The notes beneath the pieces were generated by a model, which was not told the origin of the DNA, ran no database searches, and saw nothing but the letters and a program-made list of their open reading frames with translations. A stretch of 64,000 nt of DNA from Myxococcales bacterium (lineage in GTDB: Bacteria; Myxococcota; Myxococcia; Myxococcales; Anaeromyxobacteraceae). Positions 6,735 to 17,235 of this stretch are shown piece after piece. Within the stretch, counting starts at the first letter, position 1; every line of letters begins with the position of its first letter. Location: positions 62,001-126,000 of the forward strand of contig JAJZQX010000010.1 in the NCBI GenBank assembly GCA_021806645.1. Reading direction: 5' to 3'. Made by a program: the position numbers and the translations under genes.

Positions 6735-9014
6735 CTAGTGAGCCGCCGCCTCGCGAACCCCGCTGCCGTTGTTGGCGGCCCGCCGCTGCTCCACGAACTC
6801 GCGGAGCTGGGAGCGGATGTGGTCGACCGAGACCAGCCGGAGGTCGTGGGTGTCGGCCTCGATGACGATGGGGGTGACGCCGGTGTCGCGCCGGAGCCGG
6901 ATGTGCAGTCCGGAGCGCGCCGCGCTGTGGTCGGGGGCGGTCCGGGCGTCGTGGAAGATGGCGGCGTCCACGCCGTAGCGCGCGAACTCGCGGGCCAGGT
7001 ACTTGGCCTTGTGCTCGCGGGAGCGGTTCGGGTAGACGGAGGTGTAGGCGGCCGCCATGCTCTCGATGGGGTTCTCGCGCTGCAGCCCCTGGAGCGCGTA
7101 GGACTGCGAGTACCAGGAGCCGACCACCGCGATCCCCTCGTCGAGGAAGAGGCTGGCCAGCGGCCGCAGTGCGCACCAGATGGGCACCCCCTCCCAGAAG
7201 AAGCGGAATCGCTCGCCCGGCACGGCGGCGATCTTCCCGGCGATGCGGTACTTGAGCTCGGCCAGCAGGATCTCGTAGTAGCTGATGGCCTCCTCGGTCC
7301 CCCGCATCAGCAGCATGGGCGCCACGTGGATGATGGTGTCGAAGTAAGTGATGGGGCTGGGGGTGTGGCAGGCCAGATCGAGGATCTCGCCCCAGAGCTT
7401 GGCGGCGCGGGCCGAGCGGTCGACCACCTCGGCCAGCCGATCCTGGTCGAGGGTCCGCGCCGAGACCTTCTCGAGCCGGTCGACCAGCCGGAGCGTCTGC
7501 TGGACCGCGGCGTCGATCTCGATCTTCTCGACCTCGTTCAGGGCCGGCGGGGGGTGGAGGCCGAGCAGCGGGGCGCCGAGCCGGTTGCCGTAGTACTCGA
7601 ACCAGCGGGCCACGTAGGAGCCGATGTTGGTGTTGTAGAGCAGGACCGCCGGGGGAGGGACGCCGTCGAGCCCGTGGAGGCCGACCAGGGGCGACTCCCC
7701 GGCCAGCATGGCGCCCACGTCGCTGGCCATCTCGCTGGAGGCGAAGGGCGAGAAGCCGTCGGCCAGGGCCAGCCGGATGTACTTCCCGGTGAGCCGGCTG
7801 GCGCCGATGAGGGCGGCGTGGTTCTCGGGGAAGTAGGGGACGTAGCCGAGCGCCCGGGCGATCTCGACCGGGCCGTGGGTCGAGCACCAGGCCACGTTGC
7901 GGTCGCCGGCGGCCCGGGCCAGCTCCCGCCAGTAGCCGCTCAGGATCTCCTTGAGCTTCGGCGCGCTCTCCAGGGGCACCCGCCCCTGCGGCATCCCGGC
8001 GAAGGGAACCCGGTCCACCGGCCGTGAGGGCATCCTGGCCTGCGACTCCTTCACCCCGGCCAGCGTCACGGCGCCCCGCTCCTGGCGCCGCTGCTGCTCG
8101 CGCTCCCGTGAGTGGACCAGCTGGACGATGGCCCAGTTGAGCGGCGCCTTCATCCCCAGCCGCTCCGCCTCGGCGACGATGCCGCCGTTCATGGCGTCGA
8201 TCTCGGTGCGGAAGCCGCGCACCAGGTCCTGCCACATGGAGGGGCGGTTGCGCGCCAGGGCCTGCTGGGACCGGACGATGGGCCGGTAGGGATCCTCGGG
8301 ATCCTCGAGCGCGGTGCCCCGGGCCTTCATCACCTCGGCGATCTCCAGGCTGAGGCCGCGCATCAGCGCCTGCATCTCGTCGTCCTCGAGCAGCTCGCTG
8401 CAGCTCATCCCGGTCAGGGCCGAGATGGGGTTGACCACGGCGTTGTGGGCCAGCTTCTGCCAGACCACCGCGTCGACGCTCTCGACCACCTCGGTGGCCA
8501 TCCCGGCGCGGCGGAAGACCTCGCCGATGGCCCGGAGCTCGTCGGTGATCTTCCCGTCCACCGGCGCCATCTGGATGGGCTTGATGCCGGTCCGGTAGCG
8601 CATCCGGTTGGGGCCGGTGTGCTGGATGGAGTGGAAGGTGATCCCGGTGAGGATGCGGTCGCCCCCCACCACCGACCTGATCCGGTCGACGTTCCCGATG
8701 CCGTTCTGGGTGGAGAGGATCCAGGTCTTCTCGCCGATGACCGGGAGCCCGGCGCGGATGGCGCTCTCGGTCTGGTAGCTCTTCACCGCCACGAAGAGCA
8801 GGTCGGCGGGCGGCTGCCCCTCCAGCGTGGTGACCACCTTCAGCTGGACGTGCTGCTCGCCCATGTCCGATTCCGAGAGGAAGAGCCCCTGCTCGGCGAG
8901 GAGCTTGGCGCGGGCCACGTTGACCTCTAGGAAGGTGACGTCCTCTCCCGACGCGCCCAGGCGTGCTCCCATGAGCCCGCCGAGCGCCCCCGCACCGAGA
9001 ATCACGATCCGCAT
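6735..9014 (-). CDS. Fusion: ketopantoate reductase-like domain + 2-hydroxyacyl-CoA dehydratase-like subunit (759 aa)
   Basis: One uninterrupted frame encodes two complete proteins. Residues 1-305 are a PanE/ApbA-type NADP-dependent 2-oxoacid reductase. They include the GAGALGG Rossmann motif, and WQKLAHNAVVNPI with Lys187 and Asn191 at the catalytic positions. Glu271 is in TEIDAMNGG. After a charged linker (306-340), residues 341-759 match the dehydratase subunit at 4650. Two of that paralogue's three cluster cysteines are replaced: Ser426 and Ala693, with only Cys377 kept. An internal ATG at 8033, with an AAGGAG twelve bases upstream, could also start a separate 432-residue subunit. The start at 9014 begins the reductase domain exactly. 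It is the first gene of the left operon. Confidence 0.85.
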   Translation of the reverse strand: MRIVILGAGALGGLMGARLGASGEDVTFLEVNVARAKLLAEQGLFLSESDMGEQHVQLKVVTTLEGQPPADLLFVAVKSYQTESAIRAGLPVIGEKTWILSTQNGIGNVDRIRSVVGGDRILTGITFHSIQHTGPNRMRYRTGIKPIQMAPVDGKITDELRAIGEVFRRAGMATEVVESVDAVVWQKLAHNAVVNPISALTGMSCSELLEDDEMQALMRGLSLEIAEVMKARGTALEDPEDPYRPIVRSQQALARNRPSMWQDLVRGFRTEIDAMNGGIVAEAERLGMKAPLNWAIVQLVHSREREQQRRQERGAVTLAGVKESQARMPSRPVDRVPFAGMPQGRVPLESAPKLKEILSGYWRELARAAGDRNVAWCSTHGPVEIARALGYVPYFPENHAALIGASRLTGKYIRLALADGFSPFASSEMASDVGAMLAGESPLVGLHGLDGVPPPAVLLYNTNIGSYVARWFEYYGNRLGAPLLGLHPPPALNEVEKIEIDAAVQQTLRLVDRLEKVSARTLDQDRLAEVVDRSARAAKLWGEILDLACHTPSPITYFDTIIHVAPMLLMRGTEEAISYYEILLAELKYRIAGKIAAVPGERFRFFWEGVPIWCALRPLASLFLDEGIAVVGSWYSQSYALQGLQRENPIESMAAAYTSVYPNRSREHKAKYLAREFARYGVDAAIFHDARTAPDHSAARSGLHIRLRRDTGVTPIVIEADTHDLRLVSVDHIRSQLREFVEQRRAANNGSGVREAAAH

Positions 9015-9084
9015 GCCCGACACCCTCGTCCCGCGTCTTCCGACCTGGAGAGCCTGGAGCGACTGTGCTGTCCTGTTCAATGAC

Positions 9085-9115
9085 ATTCTGGTACGCTTTT
9101 GCGTATATTGTCCAG
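9085..9115. promoter_or_regulatory. 31-bp conserved promoter/operator element, copy A
   Basis: This element lies in the 168-bp divergent region between the fusion gene (start 9014) and the dehydrogenase/hydratase gene (start 9183). It reads ATTCTGGTACGCTTTT, six variable bases, then ATTGTCCAG. The copy at 33220 is identical outside the six variable bases. Read towards the minus-strand operon it contains TGGACA, about 18 bp, then CAGAAT, which could be a -35/-10 pair. It also has an imperfect inverted repeat, CTGGTAC against GTCCAG, and so could be an operator. For the plus-strand gene, ATGACA (9080) and TATATT (9104) form a possible promoter. Confidence 0.6.
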
Positions 9116-9182
9116 CGCCATCCCCGGAGCGCCCGCCCGGCGCGGCGCATCCAGCGCGCTTCCGCGGCGTCAAGGAGAGTTC

Positions 9183-11147
<1,965 letters not shown>

Positions 11148-11158
11148 GGGAACGGATC

Positions 11159-12451
<1,293 letters not shown>

Positions 12452-12465
12452 GGGCGTCGATCGGG

Positions 12466-12519
12466 CCGCCGGCCCGGCGGTCGATTGCCGCAGCCGATCC
12501 GGCCTGGTTGTGCCGGATC
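12466..12519. promoter_or_regulatory. Hairpin and 24-bp palindrome upstream of the GNAT/Rrf2 pair
   Basis: Two symmetrical sequences fill the gap between thiolase and the GNAT gene. At 12466-12480, CCGCCGG and CCGGCGG form a tight GC hairpin without a T-run, possibly an attenuator or weak terminator. At 12496-12519, GATCCGGC and GCCGGATC form a perfect 8-bp inverted repeat around an 8-base spacer, ending 17 bp before the GNAT start. The second has the size and position of an autoregulatory operator for the downstream Rrf2 regulator. That is inference. Confidence 0.45.
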
Positions 12520-12536
12520 CTGGCGGGGGATATTGA

Positions 12537-13022
12537 ATGGCTATGTCGTACCAGAAGACCAAGTCGCCCCAGCCGGTGCCCGGTGACGTCCGCATCCGCG
12601 CCGCTCGCCCCTCGGACCTGGCCGTGGTGGTGGCCCTCGATGCCGAGGACACCGGCATCTCGAAGCCCGCCTACTGGAAAAGCCGCTTCGAGTGGTACGT
12701 GGGGCGACGCCCGGACCGGTTCTTCCTGGTCGCCGAGCGATCGGAGGGGATGCTCGGCTTCATCGTCGGCGAGGTGAGAGCCTGGGAGTTCGGCTCGCCG
12801 CCGAGCGGCTGGATCTTTGCCATCGGCGTGAGCCAGGAGGCGCGCCTCCACGGCATCGGGAGCATGCTCTTCGACGAGATGTGCGTCCGCTTCCGCAAGG
12901 CGGGGGTGCGGCAGGTCCGCACCATGCTGGCCAAGGACAACCAGCTCATCATGTCCTTCTTCCGAAGCCTGGGGATGATGGCCGGGCCGTTCATCCAGCT
13001 GGAGATGGGGCTCGATCCATGA
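12537..13022 (+). CDS. badL: GNAT acetyltransferase, BadL-like
   Basis: This is a single-domain GNAT N-acetyltransferase of 161 residues. The acetyl-CoA-binding region is GVSQEARLHGIGSML, with beta4 and beta5 elements around it. Its stop overlaps the ATG of an Rrf2-type regulator. In Rhodopseudomonas palustris, BadL is a GNAT that acetylates aminobenzoates, and the products relieve repression by the Rrf2-family repressor BadM at the benzoyl-CoA reductase operon. The same family pair, in the same tight arrangement beside bcr genes, makes BadL the best match. A protein acetyltransferase that inactivates aryl-CoA ligases is an alternative. The family is certain; the BadL assignment rests on context. 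Confidence 0.75.
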   Translation: MAMSYQKTKSPQPVPGDVRIRAARPSDLAVVVALDAEDTGISKPAYWKSRFEWYVGRRPDRFFLVAERSEGMLGFIVGEVRAWEFGSPPSGWIFAIGVSQEARLHGIGSMLFDEMCVRFRKAGVRQVRTMLAKDNQLIMSFFRSLGMMAGPFIQLEMGLDP

Positions 13023-13462
13023 GAGTCCAGGTCGCCACCCGCCTCGCGCTCTTCGCCATCTTCGAGCTGGCCGCCGATCCCCGCCGCCAGCGCGCCGCCG
13101 CCGAGATCGCCCACCGCTATGGGATCTCGGTGAACCACCTCTCCAAGGTCTTGCGGACCCTGGGCCGCGCCGGGCTGGTCGAGGCGCTCCGCGGCGCGGG
13201 CGGGGGCTACCGGTTCAAGGGAAATCCGAGGCGGGTGACGCTCCTCGACGTCATCGAGCTCTTCGAGCCGATCGGCTCCACCAAGGGAGACGAGGAGCCC
13301 GAGGGGCCGTCGGCCGAGGGGCGGGCCTTGCGGAGGGTCTTCGACGAGGTAGACGACATCGCCCGGGCCACGCTCAGCTCAATCTCCCTCGCCACCATGT
13401 TGAAGCTGGTGGACGAGGCGCGGCGGCCACCGCCTCCAGCGCCGAGCCGCAGAGCCGGTTGA
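13019..13462 (+). CDS. badM: Rrf2-family transcriptional regulator, BadM-like
   Basis: This is a 147-residue winged-helix repressor. The Rrf2 pattern is clear from the start: MRVQVATRLALFAI, the helix-turn-helix around AAEIAHRYGISVNHLSKVL, then the wing GAGGGYRF. It has no cysteine at all, so it cannot bind the [2Fe-2S] cluster used by IscR or NsrR and more likely senses a small molecule. It is translationally coupled (ATGA) to the GNAT gene. BadM of Rhodopseudomonas represses the bad genes, and this protein may do the same for the bcr operon and itself. The last 44 bases overlap a thiolase remnant on the other strand, so the Pro-rich C-terminus may be an altered end. Confidence 0.8.
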   Translation: MRVQVATRLALFAIFELAADPRRQRAAAEIAHRYGISVNHLSKVLRTLGRAGLVEALRGAGGGYRFKGNPRRVTLLDVIELFEPIGSTKGDEEPEGPSAEGRALRRVFDEVDDIARATLSSISLATMLKLVDEARRPPPPAPSRRAG

Positions 13463-13604
13463 CGGTGCGGGCGCCGACCTCGATGGGGAAGCCGGCCAGC
13501 AGCGCACGGAGCACCACCGCGCCGGGGTCGTCGGGACGTACGCCGGCCAGGGCGCCGCCGTGGCGCCCCACCGGCGTGCGGACCGCGTCGATGATCCAGG
13601 CTTC
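13419..13604 (-). pseudogene. Thiolase N-terminal remnant with internal deletion
   Basis: Sixty-one open codons on the minus strand read AWIIDAVRTPVGRHGGALAG near their start and RTVNRLCGSALEAVAAA near their end. Both are unmistakable N-terminal blocks of a PcaF/PaaJ-type thiolase, the second with the nucleophilic Cys. Between them the roughly 40-50 residues of an intact thiolase are missing. No good start codon precedes the first block, and similarity ends abruptly inside the end of the Rrf2 gene. This is a decayed fragment left by deletion or rearrangement between the regulator and glutaryl-CoA dehydrogenase genes. Confidence 0.75.
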
Positions 13605-13658
13605 CGCTGTGCGCGCCTCCCAGGACGGCCGGGGTCTCGGCCCCGCGCCGCCGACAGC

Positions 13659-14843
13659 TCAGCTCGTGAAGGCCTGGAGACCGGTCTGGGACCGGCCCAG
13701 GATGAGGGCGTGGATGTCGTGCGTGCCCTCGTAGGTGTTCACCGACTCCAGGTTCATGACGTGCCGGATGACGTGGAACTCGTCGGAGATCCCGTTGGCC
13801 CCGTGCATGTCGCGGGCGACGCGGGCGATGGCCAGGGCCTTGCCGGCGTTGTTGCGCTTGATGAGCGAGACCATCTCCGGCGTCGCCTGGTGCCGGTCCA
13901 TGAGGCGTCCGACGCGGAGGCAGGCCTGCAGGCCGAGGGTGATCTCGGTCTGCATGTCGGCCAGCTTGAGCTGGACCAGCTGCGTGGCGGCCAGCGGCCG
14001 GCCGAACTGCTTGCGGTCGAGCGTGTATGTCCGGGCGGCGTGCCAGCAGAACTCGGCCGCGCCCATGGCGCCCCAGGCGATACCGTAGCGGGCCTTGTTG
14101 AGGCAGCCGAACGGTCCGCTCAGCCCCGAGGCGCCCGGGAGCCGCTGGGCGTCCGGGACCGCCACCTCGTCCATGACGATCTCGCCCGTGGACGAGGCGC
14201 GCAGGCTGAACTTGCCCTCCATCCTGGTGGCCGAGAGCCCCGGCATCCCCTTCTCCAGCAGGAACCCGCGGATCTTCCCCTCGTCGTCCTTGGCCCAGAC
14301 CACCAAGACGTCGGCGATGGGGGCGTTGGTGATCCACATCTTGGTCCCGCTCAGCACCCAGCCGTCCCCGGTCTTGCGGGCCCGGGTCCGCATGCTGCTC
14401 GGGTCGGAACCGGCATCCGGCTCGGTGAGGCCGAAGCAGCCGACCAGGTCGCCGCGGGCCAGGGGCGGGAGGTACTTCTGCCGCTGGGCCTCGCTGCCGT
14501 AGGCGTGGATGGGGTGCATGACCAGGCTCGACTGGACGCTCATGGCCGAGCGGTACCCGGAGTCGACCCGCTCCACCTCCCGGGCCACCAGGCCATACGC
14601 GACGTGGGAGGCGCCGGCGCAGCCGTACCCGTCGATGGTCGGCCCGAGCATGCCGAGCTGGCCCAGCTCGCGCAGGATCTCGCGGTCGAACTGCTCGCGG
14701 CGGTTGGCCTCCAGGATCCGCGGCATGAGCCGCTCCCGGCAGTAGTCGCGGGCGCTGTCGCGCACCATCCGCTCCTCGGCCGTGAGCTCGTCCTCGAGCC
14801 GCAGCGGGTCCTCCCACTGGAACACGGGATCGACGGAACTCAT
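13659..14843 (-). CDS. gcdH: Glutaryl-CoA dehydrogenase (decarboxylating)
   Basis: This FAD-dependent acyl-CoA dehydrogenase of 394 residues oxidises and decarboxylates glutaryl-CoA to crotonyl-CoA. The GcdH signatures are strong: [16 protein letters not shown] with the substrate-binding Arg, [15 protein letters not shown], and the catalytic Glu in [16 protein letters not shown] at the C-terminus. In anaerobic benzoate degradation glutaryl-CoA arises from thiolysis of 3-oxopimelyl-CoA, so this closes the route to central metabolism. It is transcribed divergently from the had-oah-dch-bcr operon. Its upstream region contains a partial copy of the 31-bp element found at 9085 and 33220. Confidence 0.95.
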   Translation of the reverse strand: MSSVDPVFQWEDPLRLEDELTAEERMVRDSARDYCRERLMPRILEANRREQFDREILRELGQLGMLGPTIDGYGCAGASHVAYGLVAREVERVDSGYRSAMSVQSSLVMHPIHAYGSEAQRQKYLPPLARGDLVGCFGLTEPDAGSDPSSMRTRARKTGDGWVLSGTKMWITNAPIADVLVVWAKDDEGKIRGFLLEKGMPGLSATRMEGKFSLRASSTGEIVMDEVAVPDAQRLPGASGLSGPFGCLNKARYGIAWGAMGAAEFCWHAARTYTLDRKQFGRPLAATQLVQLKLADMQTEITLGLQACLRVGRLMDRHQATPEMVSLIKRNNAGKALAIARVARDMHGANGISDEFHVIRHVMNLESVNTYEGTHDIHALILGRSQTGLQAFTS

Positions 14844-14864
14844 CGGGGGCTCCCTCCGCGTGGT

Positions 14865-14930
14865 CCCGGACGTTCCGGGGACCTGTTGACGACGAACAGT
14901 GGATTCTGGTACTGATTTACCACTTTGACT
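14865..14930. promoter_or_regulatory. Divergent gcdH / had control region with partial conserved element, copy B
   Basis: The 168-bp gap between gcdH and had holds two ordered elements. A perfect inverted repeat, CCCGGA-CGT-TCCGGG, lies at 14865-14879. At 14903-14912 ATTCTGGTAC repeats the left half of the 31-bp element seen at 9085 and 33220; the right half is not conserved. Here TGGTA-CTGATT-TACCA forms its own inverted repeat. Read towards gcdH the shared part is GTACCAGAAT, possibly a -10 region or operator half-site. The had promoter must lie in the same region. Confidence 0.5.
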
Positions 14931-15011
14931 CTGATCCCGTCAATCGGTGACCCGCCCCGGGCCAGTCCGGCGGCGTGCCGAAGCGCGGATCACCTGAGGG
15001 AGGCCGGGGCC

Positions 15012-16070
15012 ATGGCGCATCGCTGGGTGATGAAGCAGCCGGGTGAGCCACTGGTCATGGAGCCCATGGCGCTCGATGCGCCGCCGCCGGGCGGCGTCTG
15101 GATCGAGGTGGCCGGCTGCGGAGTCTGCCACACCGACCTGGGCTTCTTCCACGACGGGGTCCGGACCAACCACGCGCTCCCGCTCGCCCTCGGGCACGAG
15201 ATCAGCGGCCGCGTGGTCGCCGCCGGGCCAGGCGCCGAGTCGTGGCTCGGGCGCGCCGTCATCGTCCCGGCCGTCATCCCATGCGGCGAGTGCGACGCCT
15301 GCCGCCGCGGCAAGGGGACCATCTGCCCCACCCAGCAGATGCCCGGCAACGACATCCACGGCGGCTTCGCGACCCACGTCGCGGTCCCCGCCCGCGGTCT
15401 CTGCCCCGTCGACGAGGCGCGCCTGGCCCGGACCGGGCTGACCCTGGCCGACCTCTCGGTGGTGGCCGACGCGGTGACCACCCCGTACCAGGCGGTGGTC
15501 CAGGCGGGCGTGACCAGGGGAGCGCTGGCCATCGTGATCGGCGTGGGAGGGGTCGGCTCCTATGCGGCGCAGATCGCCAGGGCGCTCGGGGCCACGGTGG
15601 CGGCGGTGGATGTGGACCAGGCCAAGCTCGACCTCCTCGCCGCGCAGGGGGTGGCCACCGGCTTCAACCCCCGCACGCTCGACCAGAAGGCGCTCAAGAA
15701 GGCCATCGCCGAGTACGCCAGGAAGAGCGGGGCCACGGCGCGGGAGTGGATCATCTTCGAGTGCTCCGGCACGGCCGCCGGCCAGCTCACCGCCTGGGGC
15801 CTGCTGGTCCACGGCGCCACGCTGGCGGTGGTCGGGTTCACGCTCGACAAGGTCGAGGTGCGGCTCTCCAACCTGATGGCCTTCCACGCCCGGGCCCTGG
15901 GGAACTGGGGCTGCGCGCCGGAGCTCTACCCGGCCGCCCTCGACCTGGTGCTCGACGGGAAGGTCCAGCTGGCCCCCTTCGTCGAGCGCCGACCGCTGGC
16001 CGAGGTGAACGCCGTGTTCGCCGAGGCCCACCAGAAGAAGCTCTCCCGCCGCGCCATCCTCGTCCCCTAG
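15012..16070 (+). CDS. had: 6-hydroxycyclohex-1-ene-1-carbonyl-CoA dehydrogenase
   Basis: This zinc-type alcohol dehydrogenase of 352 residues oxidises 6-hydroxycyclohex-1-ene-1-carbonyl-CoA to the 6-oxo compound with NAD. Zinc ligands are visible in [10 protein letters not shown] and GHE. Structural-zinc cysteines are in [16 protein letters not shown]. The Rossmann motif is [11 protein letters not shown] choose ATG at 15012, where the MDR domain begins and GAGGGAGG lies upstream; a start at 14925 would add an unlikely leader. It is the first gene of the operon and is followed 19 bp later by oah, the next pathway step. That neighbour makes the assignment specific. Confidence 0.93.
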   Translation: MAHRWVMKQPGEPLVMEPMALDAPPPGGVWIEVAGCGVCHTDLGFFHDGVRTNHALPLALGHEISGRVVAAGPGAESWLGRAVIVPAVIPCGECDACRRGKGTICPTQQMPGNDIHGGFATHVAVPARGLCPVDEARLARTGLTLADLSVVADAVTTPYQAVVQAGVTRGALAIVIGVGGVGSYAAQIARALGATVAAVDVDQAKLDLLAAQGVATGFNPRTLDQKALKKAIAEYARKSGATAREWIIFECSGTAAGQLTAWGLLVHGATLAVVGFTLDKVEVRLSNLMAFHARALGNWGCAPELYPAALDLVLDGKVQLAPFVERRPLAEVNAVFAEAHQKKLSRRAILVP

Positions 16071-16089
16071 AGCCTGGAGGAGATTCGAC

Positions 16090-17235
16090 ATGTCGAAAAG
16101 GACGGAAGCCGTGACTGGCGCGACGGCGCCAGCTTCGGCCAAGGACCACCAGCTGGCGCCGTTCCCGGGCGCCGTGGGCGTCCGCTTCGAGAAGCGCCCG
16201 GCGCGCCGCCCCGACGGGACCGAGGTCCCGGGGCTCTTCAACGCCTGGATCGTCCTCGACAACCAGGCCCAGTTCAACTCCTACACCACCGACATGGTGA
16301 AGGCGGTCATCCTCGCCTTCGGCGCGGCCTCCAGCGCCCGCGACGTGGTGTCGGTGGTGTTCACCGGCGCCGGGGACAAGGCCTTCTGCACCGGGGGGAA
16401 CACCAAGGAGTACGCCGAGTACTACGCCGGCAATCCGCAGGAGTACCGGCAGTACATGCGGCTCTTCAACGACATGGTGAGCGGCATCCTCGGCTGCGAC
16501 AAGCCGGTGATCTGCCGCGTCAACGGCATGCGCATCGGCGGCGGCCAGGAGATCGGCATGGCCTGCGACTTCACCATCGCCCAGGACCTGGCCCGCTTCG
16601 GGCAGGCCGGTCCCAAGCACGGCTCCGCCCCCATCGGCGGCGCCACCGACTTCCTCCCCGTCCTCCTCGGCGCCGAGCGGGCCATGGAGACGGGCCTGCT
16701 CTGCGAGCCGTGGTCGGCCCACCGCGCCTACCGCGAGGGGATGATCACCGACCTGGTCCCGGCCCTGAAGGTGGACGGCAAGTTCGTCGCCAACCCGTTG
16801 GTCTGGACCGACCGCCTTCTCGACGAGTACGGCCGCTTCCTCCACGGCGAGCCCAAGACCGGGACGGCGCTGGCCGAGGGCAAGGAGCTGCTGAGGCGAG
16901 GGACCGTGGACCTCGGCCGGCTCGACGAGCGGGTCGAGCAGCTCTGCGCCAAGCTCCTCCTCACCTTCCCCGACTGCACCACCAAGACCATCGAGGAGCT
17001 GCGCAAGCCCAAGCTGCGGGCCTGGACCGCCAACAAGGAGAACTCGCGCGCCTGGCTGGCCCTCAACATGATGACCGAAGGCCGCACCGGCTTCCGGGCC
17101 TTCAACGAGGGGACCAAGGACGACCGGGAGGCCGACTTCGTGGCCCTCCGGCAGGCCCTGGCCCGCGCCACCCCCTGGAGCCCGGAGCTGGTCGAGAGCC
17201 TGCTCCCCGCCGCCAAGGCGGACGGAGGCCGGTGA
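16090..17235 (+). CDS. oah: 6-oxocyclohex-1-ene-1-carbonyl-CoA hydrolase (ring-opening)
   Basis: This is the ring-cleaving crotonase of anaerobic aromatic degradation, called Oah in Thauera and BamA in obligate anaerobes. It adds water to 6-oxocyclohex-1-ene-1-carbonyl-CoA and opens the ring to 3-hydroxypimelyl-CoA. The 381-residue length fits the family. Typical blocks are DNQAQFNSYTTDMVKAVILA, AFCTGGNTKEYAEYYAGNP and MRIGGGQEIGMACDF. It starts with ATG at 16090 behind GGAGG and shares bases with dch through a TGATG junction. The family is used as a marker of this metabolism. Confidence 0.96.
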   Translation: MSKRTEAVTGATAPASAKDHQLAPFPGAVGVRFEKRPARRPDGTEVPGLFNAWIVLDNQAQFNSYTTDMVKAVILAFGAASSARDVVSVVFTGAGDKAFCTGGNTKEYAEYYAGNPQEYRQYMRLFNDMVSGILGCDKPVICRVNGMRIGGGQEIGMACDFTIAQDLARFGQAGPKHGSAPIGGATDFLPVLLGAERAMETGLLCEPWSAHRAYREGMITDLVPALKVDGKFVANPLVWTDRLLDEYGRFLHGEPKTGTALAEGKELLRRGTVDLGRLDERVEQLCAKLLLTFPDCTTKTIEELRKPKLRAWTANKENSRAWLALNMMTEGRTGFRAFNEGTKDDREADFVALRQALARATPWSPELVESLLPAAKADGGR

